NCBI RefSeq assembly: GCF_011742145.1
Contig: NZ_JAAQQU010000105.1
Location: forward strand, 186,001-250,000
Source of the DNA: Flavobacterium sp. J49
Lineage (GTDB): Bacteria > Bacteroidota > Bacteroidia > Flavobacteriales > Flavobacteriaceae
Length of the DNA stretch: 64,000 bases
Reading direction: 5' to 3'
Positions 19,684-28,068 of the stretch are shown piece after piece. The notes below the pieces were generated by a model. That model made no database searches, was not told where the DNA came from, and saw only the letters and a program-made list of their open reading frames with translations. The position numbers were made by a program, and so were the translations under genes. Positions within the stretch are counted from its first letter, which is position 1. Every line of letters begins with the position of its first letter.

Positions 19684-19896
19684 TTAATCTTCCCAACCAC
19701 ACAAATCCAATCCTTTTTCTTTAGCTTCTTTCAAAGTGACTTTGATAACTTCATGCTTGCAAGCGCTTAATCCTCGGCAAAATTCTTTGAGATGGTATTT
19801 CTTGGCTCCTTTGCTATTACAGATGTAGACATTATCAGCAGTATCCACAAACGAGGTTAAGGTTATAAAAACCAAAAGTAAGACTGCTTTTTTCAT
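19684..19896 (-). CDS. Small secreted Cys/His-rich protein
   Basis: 70 residues. A signal peptide (KKAVLLLVFITLTSF) precedes a compact domain with the spacing YICNSKGAKKYH ... FCRGLSACKH ... LCGWED, four Cys and two His. Proteins with this pattern are common in Bacteroidota and look like small zinc-binding or disulfide-linked domains, without known function. It stands alone in front of another small lipoprotein. Confidence 0.75.
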   Translation of the reverse strand: MKKAVLLLVFITLTSFVDTADNVYICNSKGAKKYHLKEFCRGLSACKHEVIKVTLKEAKEKGLDLCGWED

Positions 19897-19931
19897 TGGA
19901 CGACTTTTAAAGTTTTATAAAGATAGGAATT

Positions 19932-20336
19932 TTAATCAACAGTTAGTTCGTATTCGTTTCCTTCTTGGTCAGTAGCTTTTAATTTGCCATAACCAATCCA
20001 TTCAACCTCAACCTCAACCACTTCCCCATCTGATTTGGTAATTGTTCCGGTTCCGTATTTGTCTTCCATGCTTACATTACCGGTAACATTGTTTCCGTCA
20101 ATATCATCACCTGACACATCATAATTATAGCCATAATCACCGCTGCTTCCGGTTCTGTATTCATATTTATAGCTGGTGTCTCTGTGAACTCTTTTTAATT
20201 CCTGTTCTGTTAATTCCCCGACGTTAGCCGGCACAAAATTTTGCTGTGGCGCTTGCTCTTTTTGCTGACATGCACTTAAGAAAAGCAGGTTAAATATTGT
20301 AAATAACTGCAGTGAAAGGAGTAATGTTCTTTTCAT
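19932..20336 (-). CDS. Small lipoprotein of unknown function
   Basis: 134 residues with a lipoprotein signal ending LLFLSACQQKEQ (Cys ~23). The mature part contains a Tyr/Gly/Asp-rich stretch (YRTGSSGDYGYNYDVSG, ~60-76) and a C-terminal beta-rich part ending EGNEYELTVD. I do not recognise a family. It starts 10 bases after the stop of the endonuclease/phosphatase gene, so it may be cotranscribed with it. Confidence 0.75.
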   Translation of the reverse strand: MKRTLLLSLQLFTIFNLLFLSACQQKEQAPQQNFVPANVGELTEQELKRVHRDTSYKYEYRTGSSGDYGYNYDVSGDDIDGNNVTGNVSMEDKYGTGTITKSDGEVVEVEVEWIGYGKLKATDQEGNEYELTVD

Positions 20337-20346
20337 AACGAAAACT

Positions 20347-21156
20347 TTATTTTAATTCTAATTCAATGGCAAGCGGAATGTGATCTGAAACTTCTCTGGC
20401 ACTATTAAAATCAGTAAAGTCCTGATAGAATAAAATCGCCTTAGCATTCTTGACTAAAAACTTGTTACTGTTGTACCATATATTGTCAAATTCGTTGGAG
20501 AGACAATTGTTATCATCACACCTTTTTTTTAATGATGTCTTTTGGTTTTCAAATGCCGGTTTATATCCCATTTTCTTTAAGGGATTAAAAACTGTATGGG
20601 TTTGTGGACAATTAAAATCTCCAACAAAAACAATATTCAGAGAAGGATACTGAGCAGGTAAATTTTTAAAATGTTTGATTTCGGTTTCGGGCTGCTTACT
20701 TTTGGTGATGGCGTGGAAGTTGGCTAGGGTAAATTGTTTTTTATGGTATTCAAACGTGGCGTAATAGGGTTCACGATCAATTAATAAACTGAATTTTTTT
20801 TCCAACCAAGGTTTATTAACTAATCTAACTTTAGCGGTTTTCCAAAGAAAAGCATAGCGCTCCGTTTTGTAGGCCGAGCTACTTGTTGGATCGCTAATAG
20901 CATAATCCCACTTAGCACCTTTTCTGTTGAGTTCGTCGGCTAGTTTGGCAACAGCTTGAGCACCGCCGTATCCGGCAACTACCTCTTGCAAGGCGATTAT
21001 ATCATAACCTTTGACGGTATTGGCAATGTAGTTAATGACGCTGTCAGATTTGGATTGGCCGAGGTTTTCAACGTTCCAAGTTAGGATTTTGGGTTGGGCG
21101 GTGAGGGTGGCTGTTAGGAAAAGAAATAATAGAATTAAACTCTTTTTAATTATCAT
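20347..21156 (-). CDS. Secreted endonuclease/exonuclease/phosphatase family protein
   Basis: 269 residues. A signal peptide ends near TATLTAQ. The DNase I-like fold shows ILTWNVENLG at the start, IIALQEVVAGYGG with the catalytic Glu, VFVGDFNCPQTH, and a C-terminal SDHIPLAIEL with the conserved Asp-His. Members hydrolyse DNA or phosphoesters; with a signal peptide it may work outside the cytoplasm as a nutrient-scavenging nuclease. Start overlaps the stop of the upstream DUF6804-like gene by 4 bases. Confidence 0.9.
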   Translation of the reverse strand: MIIKKSLILLFLFLTATLTAQPKILTWNVENLGQSKSDSVINYIANTVKGYDIIALQEVVAGYGGAQAVAKLADELNRKGAKWDYAISDPTSSSAYKTERYAFLWKTAKVRLVNKPWLEKKFSLLIDREPYYATFEYHKKQFTLANFHAITKSKQPETEIKHFKNLPAQYPSLNIVFVGDFNCPQTHTVFNPLKKMGYKPAFENQKTSLKKRCDDNNCLSNEFDNIWYNSNKFLVKNAKAILFYQDFTDFNSAREVSDHIPLAIELELK

Positions 21157-21455
21157 TTAGTTTGTTTTGAGTTATTATTGAAAAAGAGAGAGACTAAAAG
21201 ACTAATTCCAACTATCAAATCTACTAAATTCCATAATGTTCTGCCAAGTGCAATTTTGAAAAACGGTTGAAACAATAAAGCAAGTCCACAATAAATTATC
21301 ATTTCTGTCTTTCTACCCTCTTGATTGGCTCTATAAGCTAAAATTGTAAAACCGATTAGTCCTGCTAATCGAACGAATTGGAAATAGCCATAGGGCATGT
21401 CTGCGAGGCAGAGAAATAATAAGATAGCTAGAACTATTTTAATTACATTATCCAT
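21153..21455 (-). CDS. Small membrane protein, DUF6804-like
   Basis: About 100 residues from the ATG at 21455 (MDNVIKIVLAILLFLCLADM); a longer frame to 21509 adds an unlikely Tyr/Trp-rich leader over the preceding gene's end. Three to four hydrophobic segments include GYFQFVRLAGLIGFTILAY and LWNLVDLIVGISLLVSLFF. I recognise it as DUF6804-like; function unknown. It is packed between a DUF4236 gene and the secreted nuclease. Confidence 0.75.
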   Translation of the reverse strand: MDNVIKIVLAILLFLCLADMPYGYFQFVRLAGLIGFTILAYRANQEGRKTEMIIYCGLALLFQPFFKIALGRTLWNLVDLIVGISLLVSLFFNNNSKQTK

Positions 21456-21463
21456 AATTAATA

Positions 21464-21637
21464 TTATTTTAAATAATATAAGCGAGTACCAGGAATACCA
21501 AAACTCCAATACTTTCTACCGTCTGGACTTACTCCAAAACGAAATCCTAAAAACCCAAAACTTGTTCCAACACCTTTTTTGGAAACTGTAGCTCTGAAAG
21601 GACCGATATTCTTTGATTTTCTAAAACGCCAAGCCAT
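21464..21637 (-). CDS. Small DUF4236 protein (57 residues)
   Basis: Reading the minus strand from ATG at 21637 gives 57 residues opening MAWRFRKSKNIGPFRATVSK and ending RLYYLK, with GVGTSFGFLGFRFG between. The F-R-K...GPF-R...SKKGVG pattern is that of DUF4236. Its start overlaps the DUF4407 stop by one base (TAATG), strong evidence for translational coupling. A second DUF4236 protein opens the same cassette at 26692. Easily missed because of its length. Confidence 0.8.
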   Translation of the reverse strand: MAWRFRKSKNIGPFRATVSKKGVGTSFGFLGFRFGVSPDGRKYWSFGIPGTRLYYLK

Positions 21638-23463
21638 TATACTCTATCAAATTCTAAAATGTCATTATTAATTTTATCCGTCAATTTCAATTTGTCTTTT
21701 GTTATTTCTGAAATTGAATAGTTTATTTTGTTGCCAAGTAAATCAATTTCAATTTCATCTTTCATTGAATTGTAATTCCATTTACCCTTATTCAACTGTT
21801 CATTTTCGAAGTACAATAATTCATTATCTGTCAAAGAGCCGTTTCTGAAAAAATACTCTATTTTATCAGGTGAGCCTTTTTGTCTCCAAAATGATTCTTC
21901 AATTTTAGGTTTGTCGTTTACAGTATTTGTGGGGTTTGCTTGATTATACATTCCTTTAGCTTGCATTAATGCCTTTGCTTTTTCTTCTTGATACCAAGCA
22001 TCAGCATAAATATTGGCAAGGTCTCTTTGATAATCTGCAAGTTTATTTAATAGCTCTTTATTGTTACGAAGTTCAACTTCCAATTTATCTTTTTCTGCAT
22101 CCAGCCTGATAGAACCACTTAATTTTGCTGCATCATTTGCGAGTCGCATATACTCATTTATTTCACGATTAAGCATATCAACCTTTTTACTTTCATCAAT
22201 GTAAATTTGGTACTCAATAGCATCAAGTTTTTCATCATAAGGCCCCCGCTTTGTTAAAAGTTTTACCACAACAGGAGCAGTTTCTAATACAATGAATAAA
22301 AGAGTAATTATCAAACTTGCCCACCAAATTGAGTTTCCTAGAAAGTTAATATTCTGAGGATTTAAACTAAATTTAGAAATATTACCGAGGGCTTCAAGTC
22401 TTGCTGGCAAGTCAGCACTTGCAAGTGCTGTTTGTTGACATCTTGCTATAAATGTTGGTTTGTCAGAATTAAGCCTTGATATTTCAGCAAAAATAGGTGA
22501 ACGCAGCGTATCAAATTTGGCATTGATTTTAGCTTCTTCAGCAATAAAGGTCTTTTGTATTTCACCTTTATCATTGTTTTTATTAGTCAAATCTAATTTA
22601 AGAGGGGCTAATTCTTTATTAATATCTGCATTTCGCTTTTGTAAATCAATTGCTTTTTGATTGTATTTCCACTTAGGTTGCCAACCTGTTTGAACTTTTG
22701 TCGGTTTACCATCAATTAACTCTGTTTTATAAACAGGTCTAAGGTCATTTTGGTCTTGATACTGATTTTTAGCAATTTCTTTATCGTTATTAGCCTTTTC
22801 TTTTTCTAAGGAACTGATTTTTGAATCGATATTTGGAATCTCTGCAATTAAACCAACATAGATTGGATTTTGAGAGTATATGTTTGCTTTCTCATTATCT
22901 TGTTGTGCCTGAATATCAGTTAACTTCTTGTTTTGCTCTTCTATTTTGTCATTAAATTCTGTTTCGCAGGAAGCAATATCTGCTCTTTGTATAGCATCTA
23001 ACTCTTTGTTTATCCTTTTATCAAACATTTTTAATTCAATTGGTTTTGAAACTGTCAAGGCAATAATCAAGGCGATAATAAAACGGGGAGAAGCCATATA
23101 AATTTGATTCCAAAACAATCGGTTTCTTTCCGATTTCAGTTCTTCTTTTTTATTTGGGACGGTTTCTTTTTTTATGTCTGTTTGAGTTGGTATTTTTTCT
23201 TTCCTAAGACTTAAAACAATATACCTGTCAAGGTTAAATATTACTATCGCCCAAAACACACCAAAAAGTATTGATACAATATTGTTATCAAAAACAAAAT
23301 GCATAGCATAAGCACCACTAAGCAAAGCAAGACAAGCCGTTAAAAAAATGGTTGCACCAATTCCAGCAAATTTGTTCCATTCCGTTGGGCAATCCTTTAT
23401 TATCTCCTTATCTGCTCCTGAACAGAGTATAAAGAAGTTCTGCAAACCGCTTGGCTTTCTCAT
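21637..23463 (-). CDS. DUF4407 membrane / coiled-coil protein
   Basis: About 608 residues from the ATG at 23463 (MRKPSGLQNFFILCSG), 4 bases after the kinase stop; a start at 23499 would overlap the kinase. Three membrane segments lie near the N-terminus (for example GIGATIFLTACLALLSGAYA and SILFGVFWAIVIFNLDRYIV), then a long Lys/Glu-rich coiled coil (~150-360), a fourth membrane segment (SIWWASLIITLLFIVLETAP) and a second coiled coil. The CSGADKEI...CPTEWNKF opening is typical of DUF4407. No function is known; here it belongs to a phosphosignalling cassette. Confidence 0.85.
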   Translation of the reverse strand: MRKPSGLQNFFILCSGADKEIIKDCPTEWNKFAGIGATIFLTACLALLSGAYAMHFVFDNNIVSILFGVFWAIVIFNLDRYIVLSLRKEKIPTQTDIKKETVPNKKEELKSERNRLFWNQIYMASPRFIIALIIALTVSKPIELKMFDKRINKELDAIQRADIASCETEFNDKIEEQNKKLTDIQAQQDNEKANIYSQNPIYVGLIAEIPNIDSKISSLEKEKANNDKEIAKNQYQDQNDLRPVYKTELIDGKPTKVQTGWQPKWKYNQKAIDLQKRNADINKELAPLKLDLTNKNNDKGEIQKTFIAEEAKINAKFDTLRSPIFAEISRLNSDKPTFIARCQQTALASADLPARLEALGNISKFSLNPQNINFLGNSIWWASLIITLLFIVLETAPVVVKLLTKRGPYDEKLDAIEYQIYIDESKKVDMLNREINEYMRLANDAAKLSGSIRLDAEKDKLEVELRNNKELLNKLADYQRDLANIYADAWYQEEKAKALMQAKGMYNQANPTNTVNDKPKIEESFWRQKGSPDKIEYFFRNGSLTDNELLYFENEQLNKGKWNYNSMKDEIEIDLLGNKINYSISEITKDKLKLTDKINNDILEFDRV

Positions 23464-23467
23464 ATTA

Positions 23468-24880
23468 TTATCTTGATATTTTTCTCCTAATGCTTTCATA
23501 TATACTCGAAAGATTTAATTCATTTTTGGGTTTATGCTGTGGTTTCAATGTTCTCAATTCATTACTTTGTTCCGTGTAAATTGGTCTAGGACTAATTAGT
23601 GAGTCGAAATTTATTGAAACATCAATTTTTGGCGAACTGATTTGTATCGGATTCAAATTAACTCTGCTCGTAAATTCGGGCATTGGAATTTTTAAAGTTT
23701 CGATAACAGGTGTAGGGAAGGTTGAAATGTGAATTTGTTGTTCATCTATTCCAAACTTGTTTGTTGCACTAATTTTGTAATTGCGTTCTGAATTTGGTTT
23801 TACTGTAATAGAGTCACTTTCTTTTACTATGCCTATGCCTTCATTTATTACTATCTCGTCAGCTCCTTCTACTTTCCAACTTAAAGTGACTTCAACGCCA
23901 GAAATTATATTTTCTCTGTCAGTTTTGAAGTAAACTATTTTTGGTTTAGCTGTTAAATTATTGAGCCAATCTGTCGTGTTTGGTCTTATTGCAGGATTTG
24001 TTATTCCTTGGTCAAAACAGCGTAAAAATAATTTTTGAACACGGTCAGGCAGATTTTTGAAATTGTAATGCGGAATTGCAATAACTTCAAAATAATTAGA
24101 CTTAGAACCAAAAGGAAATAAACCTGCTTGTATCTTTTGTTCAGGTGTGTTTAAATTTTCGTAAGGTGCTTTTGTAGTTCCAATGAAAGGGTGAATACCA
24201 CAAAGAATTTCATAAAATATGACACCAATAATAAATAAGTCCCACGAAAGTTCTTTATGCTCAATTATGGTTTCAGGTGGATTGTATTTTGGCGTATTCA
24301 TTTTTGATTGAAAACGAATTTGACCACCATCTGAAATTTGACAAGAATCTAAATCAAGTATAGAAACTAAACCATTTGATTTTACCCTTATATTTTCTGG
24401 TTTCAAGTCTCCAATAACATAATGGCCTGTGGCGTGTAGAGCATTTACCGCTTTAGCAATGTTGCTGCACAAGATTAGCCGAAGAATCATTGAATCAGAA
24501 TTGTCTCTATAGAATTTTTGCCATTCTGAACCTAATTCGGGTTTTAGCTTTACTCTGCATAATTCTTCTAAATCAATGCCTTCTGCTTTTGGCATTATGA
24601 AGCCAACAAAATCGTTATTGTCTAAAAGTATCTGTTGAGGCCAAATAAGAAAATTATGACCGTTTCCATCTTGAATATTTGCAGGTGGATTATCCACCAT
24701 ATATCTTACTTTATATCGCCTTTCATTTGTTCTCTTGTCAGGATATAATATTTTGGCAACTGAATTTCGATAATTAGCAGGGCTTAAAATTTCATATACT
24801 GCACCTTCTCCACCTTCACCGAGTGGATTGTCGGCAACAGACAAAGTTGCTCCATTCTGTAAAGTGAAGTTCTTAGGCAT
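23468..24880 (-). CDS. Ser/Thr protein kinase-like protein (YegI type) with C-terminal Ig-like region
   Basis: 470 residues. The kinase fold covers ~1-310: Gly-rich loop GEGGEGAVYEI, VAKILYP with the ATP-binding Lys, catalytic loop VIGDLKPENI (Asp, Lys and Asn present, but GD in place of RD) and SILDLDSCQ in place of DFG. This pattern fits the YegI-type kinases that pair with PP2C and VWA proteins. Residues ~315-395 form a beta-sandwich-like stretch (VEVTLSWKVEGADEI, SERNYKISATNKFG), then a flexible tail. It starts inside the end of the phosphatase gene (8-base overlap). Confidence 0.88.
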   Translation of the reverse strand: MPKNFTLQNGATLSVADNPLGEGGEGAVYEILSPANYRNSVAKILYPDKRTNERRYKVRYMVDNPPANIQDGNGHNFLIWPQQILLDNNDFVGFIMPKAEGIDLEELCRVKLKPELGSEWQKFYRDNSDSMILRLILCSNIAKAVNALHATGHYVIGDLKPENIRVKSNGLVSILDLDSCQISDGGQIRFQSKMNTPKYNPPETIIEHKELSWDLFIIGVIFYEILCGIHPFIGTTKAPYENLNTPEQKIQAGLFPFGSKSNYFEVIAIPHYNFKNLPDRVQKLFLRCFDQGITNPAIRPNTTDWLNNLTAKPKIVYFKTDRENIISGVEVTLSWKVEGADEIVINEGIGIVKESDSITVKPNSERNYKISATNKFGIDEQQIHISTFPTPVIETLKIPMPEFTSRVNLNPIQISSPKIDVSINFDSLISPRPIYTEQSNELRTLKPQHKPKNELNLSSIYESIRRKISR

Positions 24881-25724
24881 TGCTTACGTTGATTATTAAA
24901 GTTCCTAGAATTAAGGTTTTGTCATCTATTTCAGATTCAAATTTTGAGTTACCATTATGAAGAAATTTCAACCATAAATCATCAATTTCTTCTGATGATT
25001 TACCGCTTGTAGCAAGTTCTCTTAGAATTGCTACATTGGGGTTAAAAAATTTCGGGTATGGATTGTTTAATCTTTCGTATAGTTGGGTTTCGTCATTAAA
25101 ACGATTTAACTCAAAAGTAGCAGATTCACACCCGTCCGACATTAAAGTGAAAGACTGAATTTGGTTGTTAACTTTTATTGTTCTAATAAATTCATTGGGC
25201 TGTTCCCAAATGTCCGAGGTAATAAAAATGGTTTGATTAGCTTCTTCTCCTTTGAAGGGTTCTAAAACCGAATACCAATTGTTGTCGAAATCTTGGTAAC
25301 CTGCTCTACCATCTCCAATATGACTGCAAATCAGCCCTGACTTACTAAACACAACAATTATAGATGTAGCGGCTAAAGATTTGATTGACAAATTATTTTC
25401 CAAAGAATATTCTTCAAACTTTTTATAAAGTAATTTATAAAACTCAATAAAGAAGCTATCAACTTCTATTTGTTCTTTCTGAATTAATTCTTGAAAAGAA
25501 ATTTTGGAAAATATCTCATTAAGTAATTCGATACCCTTATCAACAACGATTTTGGAACCTAAATCTGAATGGCTAGCGGAGCCAGCTCCGTCAGAAACAA
25601 TTGCTATACCATAATCCATTTCTAGATTGAAAAACACACCATTTGAATCTTGACAAGGTGAATTATCTTCAATATGTCTTCCTCCAATTGAACTTCCCTT
25701 AGCAATTACCCAATTACCATACAT
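24873..25724 (-). CDS. PP2C-family Ser/Thr phosphatase (YegK type)
   Basis: About 283 residues from the ATG at 25724 (MYGNWVIAKGSSIGGRHIED), 4 bases after the VWA stop; a start at 25796 would overlap VWA by 68 bases and adds no family sequence. Metal-binding Asp residues are visible in YGIAIVSDGAGSASHSDLG, SHIGDGRAGY and TLMSDGCESA. It would remove phosphate from targets of the neighbouring kinase. The kinase, PP2C and VWA trio corresponds to E. coli yegI/yegK/yegL and to the phosphosignalling triads described with Ter stress systems. Confidence 0.9.
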   Translation of the reverse strand: MYGNWVIAKGSSIGGRHIEDNSPCQDSNGVFFNLEMDYGIAIVSDGAGSASHSDLGSKIVVDKGIELLNEIFSKISFQELIQKEQIEVDSFFIEFYKLLYKKFEEYSLENNLSIKSLAATSIIVVFSKSGLICSHIGDGRAGYQDFDNNWYSVLEPFKGEEANQTIFITSDIWEQPNEFIRTIKVNNQIQSFTLMSDGCESATFELNRFNDETQLYERLNNPYPKFFNPNVAILRELATSGKSSEEIDDLWLKFLHNGNSKFESEIDDKTLILGTLIINVSNA

Positions 25725-25728
25725 ATAA

Positions 25729-26454
25729 CTATATAGGTGTTTGTGTAAAGTCTCCGCCGCCCCAACCAGTCCTTGTGAAGTCTTGTACAGTTTCAAATTT
25801 CACAACTTCACCTTCGGTAGATTGACTAACTTTATCAAGACTATTACTTAACCATTTGAACACATTATCAAACTTTTGCCAATCTATTGGTAGTGGTGGG
25901 AATTCAGGAGTCGAAATTTTATTCATAATATTTTGGTCTGATCCTTCTACACCCATTGGCAAAAACGCAAAGTGCTTTCCTTTATGACCAATATTAATTT
26001 CATTTGCTAATCCATCAATGTCTTGGCCTTGGTCAGGGTAGCCGTCTGTCATTAAAACTATCCAAGGTCTAAAAAATCCAATTCCATTGTTTCTATACCA
26101 TTGTTTCCTGTCTTCAACTATTTTTATTGCTGCTCTAACTCCATCAACCAATTTTGTAGAGCCTTTTATTTTCAAAGGAAATTTGTCAGTAGTATCCATG
26201 TTATCAACTAAGGCAGGTTCTTGAACACATTCAATTGTTGAATTGAAAGTGATTATTGAAACTTCAACTGAAAATCTAGTTGAATTTTTAGATTTTAGAT
26301 AATCGCCAAAACCTAGAAGTCCTTTATTTAATTCGTTAATAGGACCTCCTTCCATTGAGTACGAGGTATCTAATACAAGTACACAAAGACATCTTGTGTC
26401 AAAATTCTCCGGTGTTTCTCCTTGAAATGGTGTAATTTGAGTCATACTATTCAA
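25729..26454 (-). CDS. VWA-domain protein (TerY/YegL type)
   Basis: 241 residues forming one von Willebrand A domain. The metal-ion site is complete: DTSYSMEG (DxSxS), the Thr in KGSTKLVDGV and LMTDGYPDQG. The conserved opening of TerY/YegL proteins, with LVLDTSYSM after a short leader, fits. It probably serves as the metal-dependent docking partner of the PP2C and kinase. Start at 26454 overlaps the DUF4236 stop by 8 bases; MTQITPF at 26445 is a reasonable alternative. Confidence 0.9.
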   Translation of the reverse strand: MNSMTQITPFQGETPENFDTRCLCVLVLDTSYSMEGGPINELNKGLLGFGDYLKSKNSTRFSVEVSIITFNSTIECVQEPALVDNMDTTDKFPLKIKGSTKLVDGVRAAIKIVEDRKQWYRNNGIGFFRPWIVLMTDGYPDQGQDIDGLANEINIGHKGKHFAFLPMGVEGSDQNIMNKISTPEFPPLPIDWQKFDNVFKWLSNSLDKVSQSTEGEVVKFETVQDFTRTGWGGGDFTQTPI

Positions 26455-26692
26455 TATTAATTAGTTGATAAAATGATATTCCAAAAATGATAAGGATGAT
26501 TATCAGAAAAAGACATCCTTTGGAATTTGCTGTTTTTCTATATGTTAGTCCGGGAACACCGGTTTTAAGGGAATAACCTTTTGTACTAAAAGAGCCTAGT
26601 TTAGTTCGTACACTTGGTGAAATTCCGGATTTACTTATATTAAAACCAAACCCTTTTCCTATGTTGATTCTTTTACTAAAACGAAAACCCAT
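26447..26692 (-). CDS. DUF4236 protein
   Basis: About 81 residues from the ATG at 26692, giving the family-standard opening MGFRFSKRINIGKGFGFNIS; a longer frame to 26740 adds no recognisable sequence. The GISPSVRTKLGSFSTKGYS and GVPGLTYRK stretches are typical, followed by a C-terminal hydrophobic segment (LFLIIILIIFGISFYQLI) that would anchor it. It is the first gene of the cassette, ahead of VWA. DUF4236 has no assigned function. Confidence 0.85.
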   Translation of the reverse strand: MGFRFSKRINIGKGFGFNISKSGISPSVRTKLGSFSTKGYSLKTGVPGLTYRKTANSKGCLFLIIILIIFGISFYQLINIE

Positions 26693-26841
26693 ATAATTAA
26701 CCTTTAAACTATCAATTTTAACATTTCCCTCTGCAACCAAAATGCACTCTTGTCATTTTTATTAACAAATGTTTATTTAAGCATTTGCCACCGAAACAGC
26801 CTATGGAGTACTGTTCCGGCGCAAATACTACCACAATTATA

Positions 26842-27144
26842 TTATCGGGAACACGACCAAATGAGGCTGTCTCCTTTATCGGCATTGTTTTTCCAATTGA
26901 GGACTTGTAGATTGTTTACATTGTCATTGCCTCCCATGGCTACCGGGAAAATATGGTCAATTTCCCAACCATACATTGAATCTCTATTACCATGGTCTGT
27001 ATATCTGATGGCAAAACCGCAAAGGTCTCTTCGCCATAATTCGGAGGGATAATTCGGGATGATAGTGGCTTTGCTCCAAACCAATTGTTTGATCTCCTCG
27101 GACCAAGCGGAACCATTACAGTCTGTGTTAGGTTTTCTAATCAT
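26842..27144 (-). CDS. HNH endonuclease domain protein
   Basis: About 100 residues from the ATG at 27144 (MIRKPNTDCNGSAW), 8 bases after the upstream stop; the longer frame overlaps that gene. The HNH signature is EIDHIFPVAMGGNDNVNNLQ followed by NWKNNADKG, with the His-Asn-Asn set in place. It could nick or cut DNA; the target is unknown. About 150 gene-free bases separate it from the DUF4236 cassette, so it may be a neighbour rather than a member. Confidence 0.82.
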   Translation of the reverse strand: MIRKPNTDCNGSAWSEEIKQLVWSKATIIPNYPSELWRRDLCGFAIRYTDHGNRDSMYGWEIDHIFPVAMGGNDNVNNLQVLNWKNNADKGDSLIWSCSR

Positions 27145-27151
27145 GTAGAAG

Positions 27152-27952
27152 TTAATATTTCCAAGTATCCGCTTGGGTTTTAGTATAAGAAACATAAAAT
27201 TTTGCCGGAGCGCTTTCTTTAAAAACGCTTACTGTTCCGCCATTCTTTTGATTACAAAAAGCATTCTTCTCTAATTTTAATGCATCTTTTGAAGCTATAT
27301 TGGTGATCTGGGAAACATAAAAATCATTTTTAACCTTGTTCAGTTTATCCCCTAACTTGTATGTAATAGTATTGTAGAAACGGATTGGGGTTGATTGTTC
27401 CGAAAATGTTTTGGTGCTTGTTTGTTTTGAAGAAGGAAAACGTAGTAAATCACAATCTCTAAAGAGGGTTTCATTAATCTTAAACTCTGAAACAGTTTTT
27501 GACGTCTTTGACGGAACAGCAATTACTTTTGCTTCAATTACTTCTACGCCACTGGTGCTGTTTGTGGCCAAAGTATTTGAGGTATATCCTGACAATGACA
27601 ACCATCCCCATTGCGTAAACCCTGTTGTTTTGGTTGTTTTTGAAGCGGTATCACTAGAATTACTAAAGATTCTGTTTTGGTAATAATCATAAGCTCTGTC
27701 ATTAATAACATAGAAGCTTTCCTCTAATTGAAGATAAATAACTTCACTAGTCTTATTGTAAAAAGTAAACCCGGCATTTCCGCTTTCCGACCAAAGATTG
27801 TAACTTATTTTACAATTGTTATCTTCAAAAACTATGGCGTTCCCTGAAGGTTTTACCGTTTCTGATTTGGTTTCATAAATCTGATAATAAGGAATAACTG
27901 CATTACACGATACCAAAAGGCATAGTAATAATAGTGAGGTAATTTTTTTCAT
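27152..27952 (-). CDS. Lipoprotein of unknown function
   Basis: About 266 residues from the ATG at 27952 (MKKITSLLLLCLLVSCNAVI), the start that gives a clean lipoprotein signal with Cys at ~16; an upstream frame to 28027 adds no signal. The mature part is beta-rich (NCKISYNLWSESGNAGFTFY, VIYLQLEESFYVIND) and resembles hypothetical lipoproteins of Bacteroidota. No domain recognised. Eight bases separate it from the HNH gene. Confidence 0.75.
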   Translation of the reverse strand: MKKITSLLLLCLLVSCNAVIPYYQIYETKSETVKPSGNAIVFEDNNCKISYNLWSESGNAGFTFYNKTSEVIYLQLEESFYVINDRAYDYYQNRIFSNSSDTASKTTKTTGFTQWGWLSLSGYTSNTLATNSTSGVEVIEAKVIAVPSKTSKTVSEFKINETLFRDCDLLRFPSSKQTSTKTFSEQSTPIRFYNTITYKLGDKLNKVKNDFYVSQITNIASKDALKLEKNAFCNQKNGGTVSVFKESAPAKFYVSYTKTQADTWKY

Positions 27953-28005
27953 GGTTTGATTGTTTGAATTAGTAATCAAACTTATGACTAATGAAATTGC
28001 CTTCC

Positions 28006-28021
28006 TTACGGATTTCCGTAA
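28006..28021. promoter_or_regulatory. TTACGG-N4-CCGTAA inverted repeat, copy 1
   Basis: TTACGGATTTCCGTAA lies about 55 bases upstream of the lipoprotein start. The 28 bases from 27994 to 28021 match 37049-37076 with only two differences, suggesting a shared operator. Confidence 0.55.
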
Positions 28022-28027
28022 CGGCAT

Positions 28028-28051
28028 AAAAAAACACTCCTGAGAGTGTTT
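28028..28051 (-). terminator. Terminator of the porP/adhesin operon
   Basis: AAACACTC / GAGTGTTT stem around a CTGA loop; read on the minus strand it ends in a T-run just after the PorP/SprF-like stop. Confidence 0.85.
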
Positions 28052-28068
28052 ATGAATTATAAAACTGA

